This document shows, one piece after another, positions 56,901-64,000 of a DNA stretch of 64,000 nt; the stretch's first letter is position 1; the number at the start of each line of letters is the position of its first letter. Source of the stretch: Ostrinia nubilalis. Lineage: Eukaryota; Arthropoda; Insecta; Lepidoptera; Crambidae. The notes beneath the pieces are model-generated. The model was not told the DNA's origin. It did no database searches and saw only the letters and a list, made by a program, of their open reading frames with translations. The translations under genes and the position numbers were made by a program. The stretch is taken from contig NC_087107.1 of the NCBI RefSeq assembly GCF_963855985.1, forward strand, positions 7,316,001 through 7,380,000, given 5' to 3'.

Positions 56901-58119
56901 AGAATATTTTAATTCTATTAGAACCATTTTCCACTTCATCGCAGAAGAAGTCGCGGGCAAAAAGCTAGTATGAAATATGTAGTATTGCCCGCGGCTTCAC
57001 CCGCTTGGAATTTAGTTTGTCACAGATCGTCATAAATTATAGCCTATACATTATTATTCTGGTCGACGCCAGGGATGGATGAGCGTCGCTGTCGCTGGCG
57101 ACAGGGTCTTCTGGTTCAGGGTTCATGGCGTAGGTCTCAGGCAAAATGAAATCCACTCGTAGAAATTAATAAACTCAGTGTATTAACGAAAATAATTACA
57201 CACAGCACTAGAGTCGTATCGAAACTGAGTGAACCAAAGGTCTTGCGATAGGAACGTCCGACCCGAGTGATAGTTGAACACAGACTGCCTAGTACTGCTG
57301 TACTGTACTGTAAAGTTTCATCAAAATCTGTTCAGTAGTTTTTGCGTGAAAGTGTAACAAACATCCAGACATCCACACAAACTTTCGTATTTATAATATT
57401 AGTAAGACTAGTAAAAAGTAAGATAGTAAGATGAATTATTTTTGTTATTTGTTTACTTATAATAATATTTATTTATTTATTTCTTAGCTCTGTCTGATAA
57501 TGGATCTGGAGGAGATGCAATGGCCACCTCCGTAACAAAACAATAGAACCATATGGAGTTTGGGCTTGTGTGATTCGCCTTGACGAATATTTCGTATCCA
57601 GGGTCCGATGATGGAGCTGTAAGGGGGCAGATTTTTTTTTTCACTATGTGACTGTCTTTATTTTGTACTTAATATATTTTACATATTATACCTATTCGTG
57701 TTTCATTATTCGTATCCAGGGTCCGATGATGGAGCTGTAAGGGGGCAGATTTATTTTTCACTATGTGACTGTCTTTATTTTGTAGTTAATATATATTTTA
57801 CATATTATACCTATTCGTGTTTCATTATGAATCGAAATATAAAAGACTTAATAAACTCTATTAAAAATTTAAATTAATTAATCAAGTTTGAATACCTCAT
57901 TCTACCTTAAAATTAATAACTTAAATCAAGTCTTAATACGGTCACGGCTCAAGATTTTTTTGTCCATTTCAGCGTTCTTTTTACTCTTTTGACGTTGCGT
58001 TGACAGCTTTTACCTAAATTCGCGCGGAATATTTTTGTGAAATGGCTCTTAAAACTTGTTTGACCATATAAAATATGTTGTTGCAGATAACAGAAGAAGG
58101 AATTCGGGATGTAGACTAA
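44990..58119 (+). CDS. RAD51C: RAD51C-like recombinase (RecA family), seven exons
   Basis: Exons 44990-45028, 45102-45232, 45355-45461, 45586-45749, 49091-49219, 52769-52951 and 58087-58119 join in frame to 261 codons plus TAA. RAD51 paralogues assist RAD51 filament assembly in homologous recombination; the Drosophila counterpart is Spindle-D. Walker A is GLPGTGKT at residues 47-54, followed by LCLQLCASVQVP as in RAD51C. Walker B is KLIVIDS (149-155). The C-terminal core has VVVTNEMSTRVG and ALGDAWAHRC, and the last exon encodes ITEEGIRDVD, matching the family's ending. The N-terminal helix-hairpin-helix domain (roughly the first 80 residues in vertebrates) is absent. Exon 6 was chosen because it alone among five copies has both splice sites and an open frame. 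Introns carry a Jockey LINE, MITEs and a piggyBac element. Confidence 0.9.
45960..48980 (-). mobile_element. 5'-truncated Jockey-type LINE in RAD51C intron 4
   Basis: Minus-strand insertion with its poly(A) as a T run at about 45960-45980 and the direct repeat TAAGAAAAT at 45951-45959 and 48981-48989 as target duplication. It contains the complete ORF2 (46113-48806) and only the end of ORF1 (reading down from about 48980 to 48803; MEVLMQNMFIKFENTIEKMI, a typical Jockey ORF1 tail). It is thus truncated within ORF1. Confidence 0.9.
46113..48806 (-). CDS. Jockey LINE ORF2, endonuclease / reverse transcriptase
   Basis: 897 residues, intact. The APE endonuclease begins TAIKISIWNANGLSERRQEL and contains MLIAETRFT, IAGGDWNAKHTAWGSR and DLSSDHSPV. 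The reverse transcriptase has YRPISLLPLMSKVFEKIL, HQFGFRERHSTTEQVHR, AFLDISQAFDKVWHKGLLYK, GIPQGSVLGPVLY and FADDTVTM. No RNase H follows, as expected for Jockey. The start overlaps the last codons of ORF1 (48803-48806, ATGA-type overlap). The intact frame indicates a young copy. Confidence 0.93.
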   Translation of the reverse strand: MTAIKISIWNANGLSERRQELESYLQTNNIDIMLIAETRFTERNYINFKGYSSYLTNHPSGNSHGGTAVIIKSNIKHHEREHFSEDFLQATSVTVEMKTGPLAVSAIYCPPRHSIKHEDFSKFFDTLGLRFIAGGDWNAKHTAWGSRMILPRGRQLYMALMKEQIQWLSGGQPTYWPADTNKVPDLLDFFVMRGISRNYATVESVADLSSDHSPVIISISGNFALNVSPPGLYNGSTDWDQFRENLDTNLNLNVPLKSLKDIEEGVEQLNVKIQQAAWSSTRYNTKEMHHKKHYNNLIRDKIKERRRLRKIWQTTRCPDDKRNFNHCSRKVTELISVAENESLQTYLKNLTPDSSTDYSLWKATKTLNRPIKSSPPIKLPNGEWARSDQEKANAFAEHLTNVFKPNPPTNYSRSETEIDTYLESCNQLSLPIRHVSPREIQHIIKDLKPNKAPGYDLITGRILKELPRRAIMLITYIFNAILRTGLYPGQWKIAQIIMILKPGKPPNATSSYRPISLLPLMSKVFEKILLKRMKPHIGDLIPEHQFGFRERHSTTEQVHRTINIISEALEKKRYCSAAFLDISQAFDKVWHKGLLYKLKQNLPCPFYEILGSYLGDRCFEVRSGDSCSALCNIASGIPQGSVLGPVLYLLFTADLPTTTNTFTGTFADDTVTMATHDDPVTASLYLQESLTEMEKWYHSWRIKANGEKSVHVTFTLRRNSCPPVKLNGIQIPQAEDVRYLGLHLDRRLTWRKHIWTKRKHLDAKLRNMMWLVGGQSQLNTSSKMMVYKTILKPIWTYGIQLWGTAANSNLDIIECFQTKAIRLIYQIPWYISNKLIYQDLPLPTVREEIKSHTLRYKDRLSNHPNSSVQQLMTIEGFLFSRLQRASVRGLLSRFHDS
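49282..49503. mobile_element. MITE with about 55-bp inverted repeats in RAD51C intron 5
   Basis: The left end TAAAGTCCGGTCGCCAAGCA and the right end GGCGACTGGACTTTA are inverted. The inversion continues through GAATTTCGTCCAATGACCCC and its complement to GGATGGGT. Non-coding. Confidence 0.8.
49759..49992. mobile_element. MITE with CCTAGGCGCAGACCACCGA ends
   Basis: Inverted ends CCTAGGCGCAGACCACCGA and TCGGTGGTCTGCGCCTAGG extend inward with CCGATAGTTGGGT and its complement. The interior holds a TTTA simple repeat and a TTATTGCACACA word. Confidence 0.8.
50036..50097 (+). mobile_element. RTE LINE 3'-end scrap
   Basis: Encodes SLWKTLGEAFVQQWT, the C-terminal end of the RTE family seen at 14872-15855, preceded by a TTC simple repeat at 50013-50035. 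It lies 35 bp upstream of the disrupted RAD51C exon copy. Confidence 0.7.
50132..50234 (+). pseudogene. RAD51C exon 6, copy 1 (disrupted by piggyBac)
   Basis: Starts after a good acceptor (CTTGCTCTCAG) with GTAGTTGTGACAAATGAGAT, encoding VVVTNEMSTRVGLST and ALGDAWAHH. It then diverges and is cut at a TTAA by the element at 50239. The second half of the exon is not recognisable after 52352, so it cannot substitute for exon 6. Confidence 0.8.
50239..52348 (+). mobile_element. Decayed piggyBac transposon inserted in RAD51C exon copy 1
   Basis: TTAA duplication at 50235-50238 and 52349-52352, with inverted ends CCCTTTACACACGA and TCGTGTGTAAAGGG. Fragments of a piggyBac transposase survive on the plus strand: YESSGDEVDPEHES at about 50840, MSGVDILD at about 51395 (the family GVD..D signature, then an in-frame stop) and KHRGVTCWKDVLAG at about 51740. 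Many stops and frameshifts separate them, so the copy is inactive. The ends are related to, but distinct from, those of the element at 43077. Confidence 0.85.
52505..52745 (+). repeat. Lepidopteran CGCGGCTTCGCC dispersed repeat
   Basis: Begins CTAGCTTTCCGCCCGCGGCT and ends with CGCATTTATAATATTATAGT. It contains ATCGGTTCAGTGGTTTAGGC, a sequence I recognise from very many moth and butterfly loci. It sits just before the intact RAD51C exon 6. Other, more broken copies are at 5890-6005, 53955-54120 and 56975-57415. Confidence 0.75.
52769..52951 (+). other. RAD51C: RAD51C exon 6, intact copy (copy 2)
   Basis: 183 nt, 61 codons, with acceptor TGTCCTAG and donor AAG|GTGACA. It encodes residues 191-251, from VVVTNEMSTRVGLSTGSIVG to GANAVGRFK. 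It is the only copy of the five that has both splice sites and an uninterrupted frame, and its phase fits exon 5 and exon 7. Confidence 0.9.
52983..53233 (+). pseudogene. RAD51C exon 6, copy 3 (split, decayed)
   Basis: The first 27 bases after CTCCTAG (GTAGTCACTAATGAGATGAG) and a tail piece (AGACCAACTGTGGGGC, about 53208-53233) flank about 200 bp of foreign sequence that includes CCCAGCTTCTGGCCTAGG. The central exon is missing and the start has a frameshift. Confidence 0.7.
53268..53588 (+). pseudogene. RAD51C exon 6, copy 4 (split, long 3' part preserved)
   Basis: A 23-bp start (GTAGACACTAATGAGATGCG) and the well-preserved 3' part 53424-53588 (MSTRVGLSTGSIVG to GANAVGRFK, donor AAG|GTAGGA) are separated by about 130 bp of inserted sequence that again includes CCCAGCTTCTGG. 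An in-frame TGA precedes the preserved part, so it cannot simply replace exon 6. Confidence 0.75.
53628..53805 (+). pseudogene. RAD51C exon 6, copy 5 (3' half only)
   Basis: Begins with a CTCCTAG acceptor-like word and GTA, then unrelated sequence, then the last 91 bases of the exon (53715-53805: CACTCGAGTGCTGCTCTC to ACGGTTTAAG|GTTGGT). The GT donor remains but the 5' half of the exon is gone. Confidence 0.7.
54121..56974. other. RAD51C intron 6, no exon recognised
   Basis: Mostly AT-rich, with decayed repeat pieces. Around 55590-55930 there is a stretch starting CTATACTAATAAAAGAGGAA that resembles repeat-family ends. The frames at 56290-56783 have no recognisable motif, and I treat them as chance. 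Confidence 0.4.
56975..57415 (+). repeat. CGCGGCTTCACC dispersed repeat with about 250-bp insertion
   Basis: The left part (GCCCGCGGCTTCACCCGCTT and ATAAATTATAGCCTATACAT) and the right part (CTGTAAAGTTTCATCAAAAT to TTTATAATATTAGTAAGACT) are contiguous in the copy at 5906-6000, but here they are separated by about 250 bp starting TCGACGCCAGGGATGGATGA. Confidence 0.65.
57591..57830. repeat. Two direct copies of a 120-bp segment in RAD51C intron 6
   Basis: The segment TTCGTATCCAGGGTCCGATG to CTATTCGTGTTTCATTA occurs twice in tandem with a few small differences in T-run length and TA repeats. No coding meaning seen. Confidence 0.85.
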
Positions 58120-58127
58120 GTAAAATC

Positions 58128-58217
58128 AATAAAACAACCATTGAACATACATACTTCAAGTAATGTTTATTGTAAATATGTATTGTATATCGTAAACAAA
58201 ACTAGAGCACCAATAAA
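58128..58217 (+). terminator. RAD51C polyadenylation signals
   Basis: AATAAA at 58128-58133, nine bases after the stop, and again at 58212-58217. Either can end the transcript before the annexin 3' end, which has its own minus-strand AATAAA at 58245-58250. Confidence 0.6.
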
Positions 58218-58244
58218 TATCTCATTTCATAAAAATATCAAGCT

Positions 58245-58250
58245 TTTATT
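58245..58250 (-). terminator. Annexin polyadenylation signal for the most distal last exon
   Basis: Minus-strand AATAAA about 94 bp beyond the stop of the last exon at 58344-58394. Cleavage would fall close to the RAD51C 3' end. Confidence 0.6.
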
Positions 58251-58343
58251 TCAATAACAATTAATACATTGTAAAGGCAGTTTCAATATCGGAACTAGAA
58301 CATTGCAAGGCAGACATTCAACAACTGTAGCACTATTATGCTT

Positions 58344-58394
58344 CTACGACACTAGAGTAAGTAAAACTCGTTTGTAGTCTCCCTTCGTATCATC
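58344..58394 (-). other. AnxB9: Annexin alternative last exon d
   Basis: 51 nt after a TTTTGCAG acceptor, encoding [16 protein letters not shown] and a stop. Closest to the canonical D-D-x-x-G-D-Y/F-K ending of annexins. Confidence 0.88.
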
Positions 58395-61300
58395 CTGCAA
58401 AATATGACACCGTTGTACTTTGAAACTTCTCGGGGCCGAATCATGTTATTTAACTGCATGCATGCCAAGCTCAACAAAATACACATATAAAAATAATTTC
58501 GTTTCATAGAGTTTATTTTGCAGGATTAAGCACAAAGTGTGACTAGCACTCTCTTGAAGTCACCCGTGAGGTCATCCTGTGAACAACACGGAATACCGAC
58601 TCTGTAGCGTCAACAAAATAAAACCAAAAAGAAACTGGCCCATAATTTGTAATTTCAATCCATTCACAAAACGTGCATTGGTGTAAGCATGAGATTATCC
58701 ACGTTATTCTTATAGTAGCTTAAATTAATATAAAAAATAAAATGTCTTTAAATAAAATGCAACAGTAAGTGTGTACTCGTTTACAAAAATAAATAAATTT
58801 AAACATCACAAAGTTAAGTGTTACATTAATGTTGCTTGTAAACTCGTAATACTGAGTGTTTACGGTGTCTAGTAACACAGTGTAGAAAGGAGAAGGCCGA
58901 TCGGACCTCCTAAGTCCTCCTGAAAAATACGGAACAACTACTGTAACTAGCGTAAAACGGACACTCGACCACTACCTTCATGCATAGACAACACGAAGCA
59001 GTTAGCTACTGTGCGAAATGAGTGAGTAAGAAGCAAAATATACAGATCTCGTGAGATTAAATTACAACCGATTCGAAGCTGAGATTCACGCATCGAAAAC
59101 AAACTCATGAAAACCTAAACGAGTTTGTCATCCATGCGTATCACCTATCAGATCACTTAACAACCTAACGAATTGACAAACATAACTTAAAAGTATTGGA
59201 AATAGGTGGTTATGCAATCGTTGGCAGCCTGACCACTCAGCTCACAATCTATTCGATAAGGGTCAATAAAGCCTTCCTGTAATCCCCTGAGGTGTCATCC
59301 TGCAATCAAAATGGACCACTATTCTAAACTAATGTCAAGGGTAAACTAAATTCACAAAATAATACGTAAAACATCATTTTGGTATTGTTATGACAGATTT
59401 GGAAACAGATCACAAAGCAATTTGTTATCTTTGAACCACATTTTTAACACCTTTGATTGAATGATGAACGAATTTCGTGCTATTTACAATATATTACAAA
59501 TTCCATTATGTACGAATAATAAAAAGATCTGTATAATAAATTCATTAATAAGAGTGTAGTTAGGAAAGTAGAGAAAGTGATAGGGCATGATTTATAAATC
59601 CTAAAGCAAATTTTATTATCATGCTTATTAAATAAGCCTACTATAAGTATCAAGAATATTTAATCTTCTGAATATACTAGAAACTATGGGTCAGTTTCAT
59701 GAAAATTGTGTAATATTGATACGAAAATATGTGATATTCTGTTACGTTAGTCTAAAAGTTCATGCCGTTAGTGGACAACGTGTAATTTGAATGCGTTGTT
59801 AACTGTAATGAACAATATAGCAATGGCTAATATAGTTAGCATCGCATGGTGGTGGAAAATGGACGTTAGTCAAAATAATGTATTTTTCAATAAAACATAA
59901 AAAGCATGATTAATATACACAAATAACCTAAGTTATCCCAACACATAAAGTAAAATGTTTCTTAATGGGTAAGTAATAAAGTGTGGAATGACTTACAGCG
60001 ATCCAGCTGTCGAGGGTCTTGCCGTATTTGTCGAGGAAGGCCTGCTTGATGTCTCCGAGGTCGATCTCGGAGCGGCTGACCACGATCCTGATGAGGGTCT
60101 TGTCGTTGGTGCCGAGGCCCTTCATTGAGTAGTACAGGCGTTCAGCGAAGAAACCAACCTTGCTCTTGACGCACTTTACTGGAAGGTTGAAAACAGATTG
60201 TTAGGTACTGGACACGTTAGAGATGGTTTTAATTATGACGGGTTTACAAAGGTTAAAAAAATATTATTCAGGGTCCGATTTCACCGTAAATATTCAGTTG
60301 GAAATTGTAAGGTTTATAACTTGTCTATCAGCATTGCGGAAAAAATGAATGACCATGCGGTTTACGTTTCCTGTCGTATGACCTTGCTGCAATTGTTTTA
60401 GATATTTCATTTTATATGCATCGGCGTTAAAAAAAGATTATGGATCTACCGCTAGTGCTAACACTATGTAGTGTATTGAGTGGTAATTAATCTGGGCCAT
60501 GATCGTGAACCCATTGATGTATGAACTAAGTATGCCTAAAAATAGTTACGACAGGTAGGCCGAATATAGTAGCGGCGCACGCACCTGACGCAATTTGTAT
60601 GAGGTAAACAATAAAAAATACTATGATGGTCAACCAACACTACCGTAATAGGTAATTTAGATTGTGTATGAGTGATGTAAACGTTCCGCAATTTACAAAA
60701 TTAGGCCTAAGCATTCCCAGCGGGTTTTATACAGAAATGATAAATGCTCCTATCAGTTTATCATGTTAGTTAAAGAAGGGAAATCCAATATTTTGCAGGT
60801 ATAATATGGCCTGGTTCAGACGCGCAACAACCGTGCGGTTTCTGAGTTTGGTGATGCACTTAGGAGTAAACAACGCTATTATTATTATCCGATCCAGGCC
60901 TTATTATTTATTACGTTATTGACCTTGGCAAACATGCAATGAACAACACGCATCATCTTATTTTTATTAAAACCAAGCATTATGGGTGTAAAAATGCTTT
61001 AAAACTCTCTCGACAATTTGTATCACGTACTCGTATATCTCTTTTCAACATTCTAATTGAGATCTAGGTAGTTGTAGGGCCTACATAGAATAGGTTGTCT
61101 TACCAATAGCCAGCATGCCCTTCTCAACGCTTCCAGAGAACTCCTTCTTGATGGACTCCTCGATGTCCTTTCCAGTTAAAGCCTCATATTCTGCGAAGAT
61201 CTGAAAGTTACAAAGTTCTCGTTAACTTTCGGCACTATGGTTCTCTACTTTTTTATAAGCAGTGTAAATCTGGCTGGAGTCACTTCATGGCCATAACCTG

Positions 61301-62890
61301 GCCATAAAATATCGATGATATTGTTAGATGATAGCTATAGGTACGATCATGAATTTATGATGGCTTAAGATTTAACACACCCGAAGTACGGTCGTAATCG
61401 TAATTTCGAATGCAAAAAACATGGTTTTGTGCAGAAGGATACCAGGGAAAACATGGGTGAACATGACCATTCTAATATTTACAGCTGCCGCCTACAGTCG
61501 TTTTTGACAGTTATAGTGTATGACCTATGTAGTAGACCCATCATTATTGTCTTCAATCGTCGTGGTAATAAAAGGTAGCCAAGGGCGTATGTCGAACGAA
61601 CCCTGAATAATTGATACAGAATCAATTATGTACGCATATTATCAACATGCCGTATGAGTCAGTTCTGTAACTTTGACTGGGCACTGCCATGTTGCAATTA
61701 TATGAGTGTGTGCATGTTATTACACTGATCTGATATCATATTTAATATTAGTATTTAAACAATTGTGATTAAGTAGTCAAGTTCATGCATAATATTTCAC
61801 AGAAGAAATTGAATATATATTTTTGTGGACTTTCTTTCTTACTGAATATATCTTCGATTCTACTTCATTATTGGTAATTTTGTGTGCTTCATATTTTTTC
61901 CTTTAAGTAGGTATGTTATGTAGCCCTACTTAAATTATGCAACCTGATTATACTTTCATTTGCTTCGCTTCACATTGTGAGCTAAGCACTGTTTTTCAAG
62001 AATGTCAAGTGGCATTATCCGGCACATTGATCTGCTATTATGAGTGTTACCATGCGATTGGAAGTAAGTTGCAAGAAAATGTGGTCTGATTATGTATGCG
62101 CATTTTAAAGAGCCAGACAAATAATAAGTCGCTCAAAGAAATTCATAACTGAATCATACCGCGCCAGAACAGAACTAAGTTATTTATTTAATGAGTGGTA
62201 AGTATTATTATTTAAAATATATGATTCATTTTTACTTTTAAATACTTAATTATTTACTGTAAAGTGCTGTAACTGTCTACAACACCCACCGGCCATTTAA
62301 ATTATGATAACTAGTAATTAAACTACACACATATAAGTATAAGCCTACTCTTTTCCAATGTTAACTTTTGTTCAACCAATAGGTTCTTACTTCAAAACAA
62401 AGATCGCTAACTTCGGAGTTACATTATGTAGCTTTTCTTACCTACATTTCAGCTTGATTAACCGGTGCTTAATATAGAATTCTATCTCTTTCTGTCCTCA
62501 CCTGTCTAAGCTGTTGGTAAGAATGGAGTTGAAGACGGACTCATCAGTGCCCCACTGTCCTTCTCCCGCGTTGGCCAGGGCGTCGGCGTCGGCCTTGGCG
62601 GCTTTTCTGCTTAACTAAAGCCGTCACTAAATTCGTAATACTATCTCTTTCTGTTCTCACCTGTCTAAGCTGCTGGTAAGAGCGGGTGATAAGGATGGAG
62701 TTGAAGACGGACTCGTCAGTGCCCCACTGTCCCTCTCCCGCGTTGGCCAGGGCCTCTGCGTCGGCCTTGGCGGCACCCTCGTCTACGCCCTGGTTTTCGT
62801 CGCGGTTGGCCATGCACAGAGACACGCACAGTCTCTTGAAGTGGCCAGATGTGTCGCCCTTCAGGTCTGATTCCAGGCTCTTGTTATACA
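58344..62890 (-). CDS. AnxB9: Annexin B9 (annexin IX), C-terminal half with four alternative last exons
   Basis: Common minus-strand exons 62890-62661, 61200-61104 and 60178-59997 join in frame and cover the end of annexin repeat 2 and repeats 3 and 4. Key words are [52 protein letters not shown] and [19 protein letters not shown]. The GEGQWGTDE and KGLGTNDKT loops are the type II calcium sites by which annexins bind acidic phospholipids. The shared part ends [17 protein letters not shown] in phase 0. It then splices to one of four 51-nt last exons (59299-59249, 58919-58869, 58576-58526, 58394-58344). The upstream exons with repeat 1 lie right of the window. Insect annexin B9/IX genes are known to use alternative C-termini. 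Confidence 0.93.
58526..58576 (-). other. AnxB9: Annexin alternative last exon c
   Basis: 51 nt after TTCACAG, encoding [16 protein letters not shown] and a stop. A minus-strand AATAAA lies at 58512-58517. Confidence 0.88.
58869..58919 (-). other. AnxB9: Annexin alternative last exon b (divergent)
   Basis: 51 nt after TTTTTCAG, encoding [16 protein letters not shown] and a stop. It has the same length and the same spacing of D, G and Leu residues as the other three, but it has lost the D-Y/F-K core. It may be a diverged functional variant or a decaying copy. Confidence 0.65.
59249..59299 (-). other. AnxB9: Annexin alternative last exon a (most proximal)
   Basis: 51 nt after TTGATTGCAG, encoding [16 protein letters not shown] and a stop. 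Confidence 0.88.
60179..61103. other. Annexin intron
   Basis: AT-rich, without recognised exon or mobile element. Confidence 0.5.
61201..62518. other. Annexin intron
   Basis: AT-rich intron between the repeat 3 exons. Apart from the pseudoexon that follows at 62519-62612, I see nothing in it. Confidence 0.5.
62519..62612 (-). pseudogene. Partial tandem duplicate of an annexin exon
   Basis: Closely matches the 3' part of the exon at 62661-62890 ([21 protein letters not shown]). It lacks about 13 bases near the end (the ITRSY region), which shifts the frame, but keeps the CAG|GTGAG donor at its left side. The spacer between the copies also ends in the same TCTCTTTCTGT word, so the duplication includes intron sequence. 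It should be skipped, or it would destroy the frame. Confidence 0.75.
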
Positions 62891-64000
62891 CTGGAAAGGA
62901 AACTCGGTTGAAACTGATGGCCACGTAAAGTTAAAAATAAATACGAGGTATAGTCGGAACATGCATCAAAGTTGTAAGGTTTTCATATTCCATTGTAATT
63001 GTTCAAGCCACGATAGCCGAACGGTGAAGGGGTCGGACTGGCCGACTCTTCATCCGCGTGTGCAAAAACAAATTATTCTTTTAGATTAATAAAAAATCCG
63101 TGCGGTGCAACGCGACATGCCCTATTCACTTACACTGGTTCATCTGTGGGGCTAAATGCCTACCTACTTACTTAGGCATGTTCAATTAACAATTAAACCG
63201 GCTTGTGTAGGTCGTAAAGTATGTAGGACAATACTCTCATACGCCAGTCACGAATGCAATGTAGGTAAATGCTTTAAATGACGGCTGTTATATTTGTTTA
63301 GCCAAAGTAGGTAAATTAATATTGCACACGAATGTATCGAGGATACCTGAGACCAAAGATATTAAACCTTTATTATGTGAACCGTACAAAAACAAATAAG
63401 TAACAATTAAATATTCCTAACGGCCGGTCTCTAGAGTCGGAGTTCAACATTCAAGTAAAAAATACGAATAATTTTCTCCAATAGGTACCTAGTTTCTAAT
63501 TTTGTAGGTCATTTCTTAAGATATAAAACGAGCAAATTATGAATCATCTCGCTGACTATTCATCAAACCATGTCATTAACAAGACGTGTTTGACCGATGA
63601 TGACTAACCAATTGTGACTTCAATAAACTTTGAATAAACTGCCTCAACGACCACCGATAACGCGATGACCTCGAGGAAAATTACTCGTACTCGTCAACCG
63701 CTACATGATTTGGATCAGTCAAAATATGACGGAACTTCCTCTTAAATCTAACAGGACAACATATACAACGGTTAAGTATAGCATCACCATCTTTTTATAG
63801 ACTATCCAGCGCAGGTGTTACCTATTTAAACTCGTGATAGTGATTTTTATTAACAATTTCATTTACTTGCTCTGAACGATGGAAACCGCACCCAAGGAGT
63901 GCCTGATAGATTATACACTAATCATCAAGTCAGACTGCCGTATCATATTGTTGACAACAACGTGGGTAACTACCTAATCATAAGTAAGTAGTAGGTACTT
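62891..64000. other. Annexin intron, upstream exons not in window
   Basis: No exon encoding annexin repeat 1 or the start of repeat 2 was found to the right edge. A tRNA-like word (GATAGCCGAACGGTGAAGGG, about 63010-63045) is the head of a common lepidopteran SINE-like repeat, not a functional tRNA. Confidence 0.5.

Noticed and set aside
63000..63060. tRNA-like sequence (GATAGCCGAACGGTGAAGGG)
   Set aside because: No complete cloverleaf or B box follows; it resembles the head of a common lepidopteran SINE-like repeat.
1..64000. CRISPR arrays, operons, riboswitches or prophage
   Set aside because: The exon/intron structure and transposon content are those of an insect nuclear genome; no regularly spaced repeat-spacer array was seen.

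Overview
The window looks like AT-rich nuclear DNA from a lepidopteran (moth or butterfly). Genes have many short exons with GT/AG introns. There are RTE, Jockey and I-group-like LINEs, TTAA-flanked piggyBac elements, many MITEs, and the dispersed repeat with the CGCGGCTTCGCC core that is common in moth and butterfly genomes. No prokaryotic or organellar features were seen. Family assignments come from recognised motifs, not from a database search.

Layout. (1) 2135-4089, minus strand: the first four coding exons of a probable holocarboxylase synthetase; the catalytic part lies left of the window. (2) 4090-11262: intergenic, filled with nested MITEs and a Harbinger-like element that carries a 5'-truncated LINE. 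(3) 11263-18630, plus strand: a seven-exon gene encoding TWO Atg8/LC3 domains in tandem in one continuous reading frame, ending in a naturally exposed glycine. (4) 18640-25896: RTE remnants, a mariner-type MITE, a fold-back element around a C-rich minisatellite, and a 0.3 kb palindrome. (5) 25897-37305, minus strand: MED29 (Intersex) in five exons. Its third intron holds a 5 kb cut-and-paste transposon (29850-34840) with an intact four-exon DDE/SWIM transposase gene. (6) 37674-44938: a full-length two-ORF LINE, itself hit by a piggyBac-like element. It lies between the divergent MED29 and RAD51C start codons and has split what looks like a shared promoter of about 0.4 kb. (7) 44990-58119, plus strand: a RAD51C-like recombinase in seven exons. 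Its introns hold a Jockey LINE, MITEs and a decayed piggyBac. Its sixth exon exists in five copies, of which one is intact. (8) 58344-62890, minus strand: the C-terminal half of annexin B9 with four interchangeable last exons, all exactly 51 nt long. Its 3' end faces that of RAD51C.

The host genes act in unrelated processes: biotin attachment, autophagy, Mediator, homologous recombination, and calcium/membrane binding. The two points most worth a second look are the tandem LC3 gene, organised like a small polyubiquitin, and the amplified RAD51C exon. The transposon insertions are well dated relative to each other because many keep target-site duplications.
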